64,000 nt of DNA, from contig NZ_BRCF01000002.1 in the NCBI RefSeq assembly GCF_023707985.1, positions 224,271 through 288,270 of the forward strand, written 5' to 3'. This DNA comes from Sporosarcina sp. NCCP-2716 (GTDB taxonomy: Bacteria; Bacillota; Bacilli; Bacillales_A; Planococcaceae). The notes under the pieces were generated by a model. That model was not told where the DNA came from and made no database searches. It saw only the letters and a list, made by a program, of their open reading frames with translations. This document shows positions 63,258 through 64,000 of the stretch, in pieces. Every line of letters starts with the position of its first letter. Positions within the stretch are counted from its first letter, which is position 1. The translations under genes and the position numbers were made by a program.

Positions 63258-64000
63258 TTAAAACTTAGCTCCTGGGCTATTTATTTTATTATAATTCTTC
63301 CTATTTAAAACACCATTTTTATCTTTTTGAATTCGGGCATGTTCTTGTTTAAAGGCTTCTCTGTCATTCTTAGCAGGCGTCCAATGAATTTTTCTGACAA
63401 CCTCCCCATATTTTTTTTCATAGCGTCTTCCCGATTCTCTTGCGCGACTCTTGGGACCCTTACCGTGGTATTTCATACCGCTTTTGTAAAATACCGTGTA
63501 AGATCCAACTTGATTAATGTTCTTCGTTATTCCTAGCAGCTTGCTTGCTTTTTTTAAGTGTCCTATTTTCGCAAAACTGCTTCCCGATGCCCATGCAACA
63601 GAACCAACTAATTTTAAGCCTTTTTTCCCTGATGCTTTTCCTGTTTTATACGCTTTGTATCCATCATAAATAGCAAATCCTGCATTAATAGCCAACCAAA
63701 TATAATTACCATCAGGGTCGGTGTACATGACCGGATTATTAGTCGCATAGTTGTAGCCATTCTGCGTGATTGCCAGATCCAGGTCGCCGCCTTCCGGATC
63801 CGCAGAAAGGAAGACGCCCTCCTCCGGCTGGTAATAGCGGGCAATCAGGTAGTAGAGACCCGTTTCGTCATCATACCGGGCGCCTTTGTACCGCAACGGA
63901 TTATCAGTCGCCATTTCGCCGCTCTGGGACAAAATGTTCCCCCATGCGTCATAGGAATAGGTGGCGACAAAATTGCCATCCCGGTCTGTCAGTCCGACAA
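63258..64000 (-). CDS. RHS-repeat protein with toxin-like C-terminal tip (5' part outside window)
   Basis: C-terminal 247 codons of a large RHS protein; the frame is open at the window edge, so the listed start is only the boundary. Residues up to the core hallmark RYYQPEEGVFLSADPEGG and DPDGNYIWLAI are RHS. The following 155 or so residues are a variable tip: a small hydrophobic/basic linker and then a domain with YTVFYKSGMKYHGKG, an Arg-rich KSRARESGRR, a Glu in REAFKQEHARIQ and NYNKINSPGAKF. The order Tyr-, Gly-, Arg-, Glu-, Asn- recalls GIY-YIG nucleases. WapA-like RHS proteins deliver such tips into neighbouring cells. The tip DNA is AT-rich, unlike the core. Confidence 0.85.
   Translation of the reverse strand, partial: VGLTDRDGNFVATYSYDAWGNILSQSGEMATDNPLRYKGARYDDETGLYYLIARYYQPEEGVFLSADPEGGDLDLAITQNGYNYATNNPVMYTDPDGNYIWLAINAGFAIYDGYKAYKTGKASGKKGLKLVGSVAWASGSSFAKIGHLKKASKLLGITKNINQVGSYTVFYKSGMKYHGKGPKSRARESGRRYEKKYGEVVRKIHWTPAKNDREAFKQEHARIQKDKNGVLNRKNYNKINSPGAKF

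Overview
The window looks like chromosome of a fairly GC-rich member of the Bacillales, most likely Planococcaceae (something like Bhargavaea; this is inference from gene content and composition). Supporting signs are a TPP-riboswitch thiamine operon starting with tenA, a tryptophan T-box in front of trpEDCFBA with no trpG, the DesK/DesR/Des membrane-fluidity system, a bacilliredoxin-like YtxJ, bacillus-type GMP reductase, HPr with His15 and Ser46, and strong AGGAGG ribosome binding sites with frequent TTG and GTG starts.

Layout. 0-5 kb: a DUF3238 gene diverging from the thiamine salvage operon tenA-thiM-thiD-thiE-thiW. 5-16 kb: a histidine phosphatase with a changed RHG motif, a DDAH-like hydrolase, D-serine dehydratase directly behind desK-desR, the desaturase gene, an SDR reductase, ytxJ, a PAP2 phosphatase, an alkyltransferase-like protein, a thioesterase and a peptidoglycan-recycling pair (NlpC/P60 peptidase and LD-carboxypeptidase). 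16-24 kb: a DUF4003 gene and the trp operon with its T-box. 24-54 kb: a pseudouridine synthase, a polar amino acid ABC transporter with two near-duplicate binding proteins, MgtE and CorA magnesium channels, a CoA-transferase, a PAS-GGDEF-EAL protein, a CBS-ACT protein, an AarF kinase-like protein, a YeiH-type exporter with a LysR regulator, a CYP152 peroxygenase, a GlcD-like oxidase, a PTS/amino-sugar cluster (ptsI, ptsH, SIS, gntR, nagA) and guaC.

The nagA reading frame is fused in frame to the first two thirds of an RND efflux pump. Two arrays of a 20-bp repeat built on TTTATGAGCG lie between genes at 5.1 and 42.1 kb.

From about 54.8 kb composition becomes more AT-rich and the DNA is accessory: an IS30-family remnant, an unfamiliar three-gene unit (small secreted protein, ABC ATPase, large FtsX-type permease) with a palindrome in its promoter, a dead IS1182-type element with three in-frame stops, a tipless RHS fragment cut by that element, a leucine-rich-repeat gene that may be an immunity gene, and the 3' end of an RHS gene carrying a toxin-like tip that runs off the window. 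The unit at 55.4-59.1 kb, the RHS toxin/LRR pair and the RND-NagA chimera are the parts most worth following up.
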